NCBI GenBank assembly: GCA_027475525.1
Contig: JAMWFC010000032.1
Span: 558,001-622,000, forward strand
Length of the DNA stretch: 64,000 bases
DNA from: Macrolepiota albuminosa
Lineage: Eukaryota; Basidiomycota; Agaricomycetes; Agaricales; Agaricaceae
Reading direction: 5' to 3'
The first letter of the stretch is position 1. Every line of letters begins with the position of its first letter. A model generated the notes under the pieces. That model ran no database searches. It was not told the origin of the DNA and saw only the letters and a program-made list of their open reading frames with translations. A program made the position numbers and the translations under genes. This document shows positions 62,373-64,000 of this stretch, piece by piece.

Positions 62373-63439
62373 AGATTCTCATCATCAATCATTCAAACCT
62401 AGTGGTCATGAGTACTAGTGGTTTAGGAAAGATTTTCACAGCATGATCAAGCCCAAATTGATGCTCTGGATTCTCATGATCTCGTCCCACTATCTAGTCT
62501 TAATATCTAGAAGAAAAACAGGTGGGTGGTGTCAATGTCTAGTTGATGCATACTTCTACGCATGCATGAGAAGTAACAATCTGTATAATTTGATCCCATC
62601 AATATTCTGTCCGCGACGTTTGAAATTGAATAGTTCACTAATGAATGGTCTAACCAAAGAATTCATATCCCTTTCAAGCAAATTGAAGCAAGTATGGATC
62701 CATTCAATGCTTAGGTGAATCTACAAATCAAGTTCAACAATTCACCACCCCAGACAATATGAATCCAGTAGATGTTCCTTTACCTCTTTTATAATTATAA
62801 CAAGGGCCATCATGATTTTATCAAACCATACTTGAGATCAGAAATTCCTCATCACAGATTGAAATATTCTCAGGGATAACACTGTCTTCGGTATGCGTAT
62901 TGGTAGCCACGCAAAGGCATAAAGTGTCACCGATGCACCTGGCAACTTTCATATGAGCGTGAAGCGAGGCTCAGGCTCTGCAAGGCGTAAAAATCTAAGG
63001 CAGAAATTGTTAGCGCCCGAACACACAATGACGACCGAACGCCCACAATGACGACACCAAGGCGTAAAAATCTAAGGCAGAAATTGTTAGCGCCCGAACA
63101 CACAATGACGACCGAACGCCCACAATGACGACACTGACCTCGATCACTCCTTTAACATCACCCTTAACATGTCACATATCACATCAAGGGACAAAGGCTT
63201 CTTTGTGTATACTTATATCGATGCTCGTCTATGTCGCACCCTCAGTCAATGAGTTTTCTCGATGAGTTTGTTGTTGAGCCTTCCCACTTACTTTAATCGT
63301 TTCTTCTAGTTTACTTTCTATTATAGGTACCCGTTATAGTCAATTATACTGAACTGAGGTTTACATTCTATTATAGTGTGACTTAGGTTCTAACAGAAAT
63401 GGCTGCAAGCTATGAGTATACAGCACGTAGGTATGTAAA
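62373..63439. other. Intergenic with one 77-bp duplication
   Basis: No gene recognised. Bases 62981-63057 recur at 63058-63134 (CAAGGCGTAAAAATC onwards). A plus-strand frame at 62443-62718 has no recognised domain. Confidence 0.5.
62981..63134. repeat. 77-bp exact tandem duplication
   Basis: Same 77-base offset as the eleven other cases, here in non-coding sequence. Confidence 0.85.
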
Positions 63440-64000
63440 TTAAGGAGAGAGAACAGCATCAGCGAACTCATCCACAAAATCACGGAGGCGTAGATAGTAG
63501 GGAATGGCAAACCTCCTAAACTCAGGATTACTCAACCCAAAAGCGGCGTGAGCATGATGCAAAGAACACCTCTTAACGACAGTCTTGTGAAATGGATAAT
63601 TTCCCCTCGCCACCGCGTCACAAAGCTCCTTTGTTACCGGAATCTTGAAAAAGGTCGGGCGCGTGCCAACCATAGCAACCCCTGGAATGACCATGACGTC
63701 CATCTCCGGTAATCCCTGACCCCTCCGTGTATTGTAGTTGATTTGACAAGCTGCAATTGCCCGTGCCATGAGCTGTGCGTCAACATAACGGTCTCCATTC
63801 TTGTCCCCCTGGACAACGAGAAAGATATTGCCAAAGGTGTTTAACAAACCATAGGGGTTCATCAAACAAACATCAGTCTCAGCCCTGCACGACACATTCC
63901 CAGCCATGAGCAATGGAATAGGATAACGAGTCACCACGACGCGATTGTATTTTTCGAACCCGAGATACTTGAAGAGAGATAGACAAAGAAGGTCGGCCAA
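63440..64000 (-). CDS. Basidiomycete-specific protein, 3' part, possibly PD-(D/E)XK-like
   Basis: The frame is open to the window edge, so the 5' end is missing; no ATG is visible upstream of LADLLCLSLFKYLGFEKYNR. Conserved-looking stretches are RVVVTRYPIPLLMAG, SCRAETDVCLMNPYG, IFLVVQGDKNGDRYVDAQLM, ARAIAACQINYN and a C-terminal TFFKIPVTKELCDAVARGNY. I recall similar uncharacterised proteins in large families of Agaricomycetes where the strand after ETDVC reads LLVQEDK. The pattern Asp, then (Q/E)xDK recalls PD-(D/E)XK nuclease-like folds, but here the Glu is Gly, so catalysis is doubtful. Function unknown; ends with TGA or TAA-type stop after DEFADAVLSP. Confidence 0.5.
   Translation of the reverse strand: MADLLCLSLFKYLGFEKYNRVVVTRYPIPLLMAGNVSCRAETDVCLMNPYGLLNTFGNIFLVVQGDKNGDRYVDAQLMARAIAACQINYNTRRGQGLPEMDVMVIPGVAMVGTRPTFFKIPVTKELCDAVARGNYPFHKTVVKRCSLHHAHAAFGLSNPEFRRFAIPYYLRLRDFVDEFADAVLSP

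Overview
The window looks like a scaffold from a mushroom-forming basidiomycete (Agaricomycetes). Genes carry many short GT-AG introns of about 45-60 nt. It encodes families typical of that class: a DUF6533 seven-helix-type protein, JmjC-like proteins with an HxD...GGHFY core, a Duc1/DUF1769 protein and a chromovirus with a chromodomain. It also holds mobile elements common in mushroom genomes. It is a short-read assembly: there is a 100-N gap at 15690-15789, and twelve tandem duplications have a period of exactly 77 bp, which I read as uncollapsed assembler overlaps.

Layout. 0.36-2.9 kb: a many-exon gene of unknown function with one in-frame TGA. 3.3-11.7 kb: a Helitron (HUH Rep, SF1 helicase and a C-terminal Cys/His peptidase-like domain) in one frame with two TGA stops, bracketed by inverted arrays of ~30-bp repeats. 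11.9-18.4 kb (minus): a JmjC-like gene and a Ser/Asp-rich ORF that may be its 5' part, separated by a GC-rich element with 87-bp inverted repeats that contains the N gap. 18.4-20.9 kb: nothing recognised except degenerate repeats. 20.9-22.7 kb: a dead Tc1-like transposon inserted in an old LTR fragment. 23.6-30.1 kb: an apparently intact Ty3/gypsy chromovirus with a 5-bp target duplication and a candidate -1 frameshift site between gag and pol. 31.1-36.0 kb: an old Ty1/copia element with 18 stop codons but no frameshift. 

37.6-41.3 kb: a tandem pair of four-exon genes for single-pass membrane proteins. 42.1-46.1 kb (minus): a SulP-type transporter with STAS and cyclic-nucleotide-binding domains, divergent from 46.3-47.3 kb (plus), the CFIm25/NUDT21 mRNA 3'-processing subunit. 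50.3-51.6 kb (minus): a Duc1 (DUF1769) protein. 53.0-54.6 kb (plus): DUF6533 protein with a 10-nt microexon. 55.1-55.3 kb: a SINE-like retroposed insert with A-tail and 15-bp target duplication. 55.7-60.1 kb (minus): a Dbl-type RhoGEF. 61.3-62.4 kb (minus): an alpha/beta-hydrolase. 63.4 kb to the end (minus): the 3' part of a basidiomycete-specific protein.

The first 36 kb is a transposon-rich, partly CpG-poor block with nested insertions of different ages. The last 22 kb is ordinary euchromatin with conserved genes. Exon boundaries were worked out by hand from splice signals, frame continuity and remembered family patterns; no search or alignment program was run.
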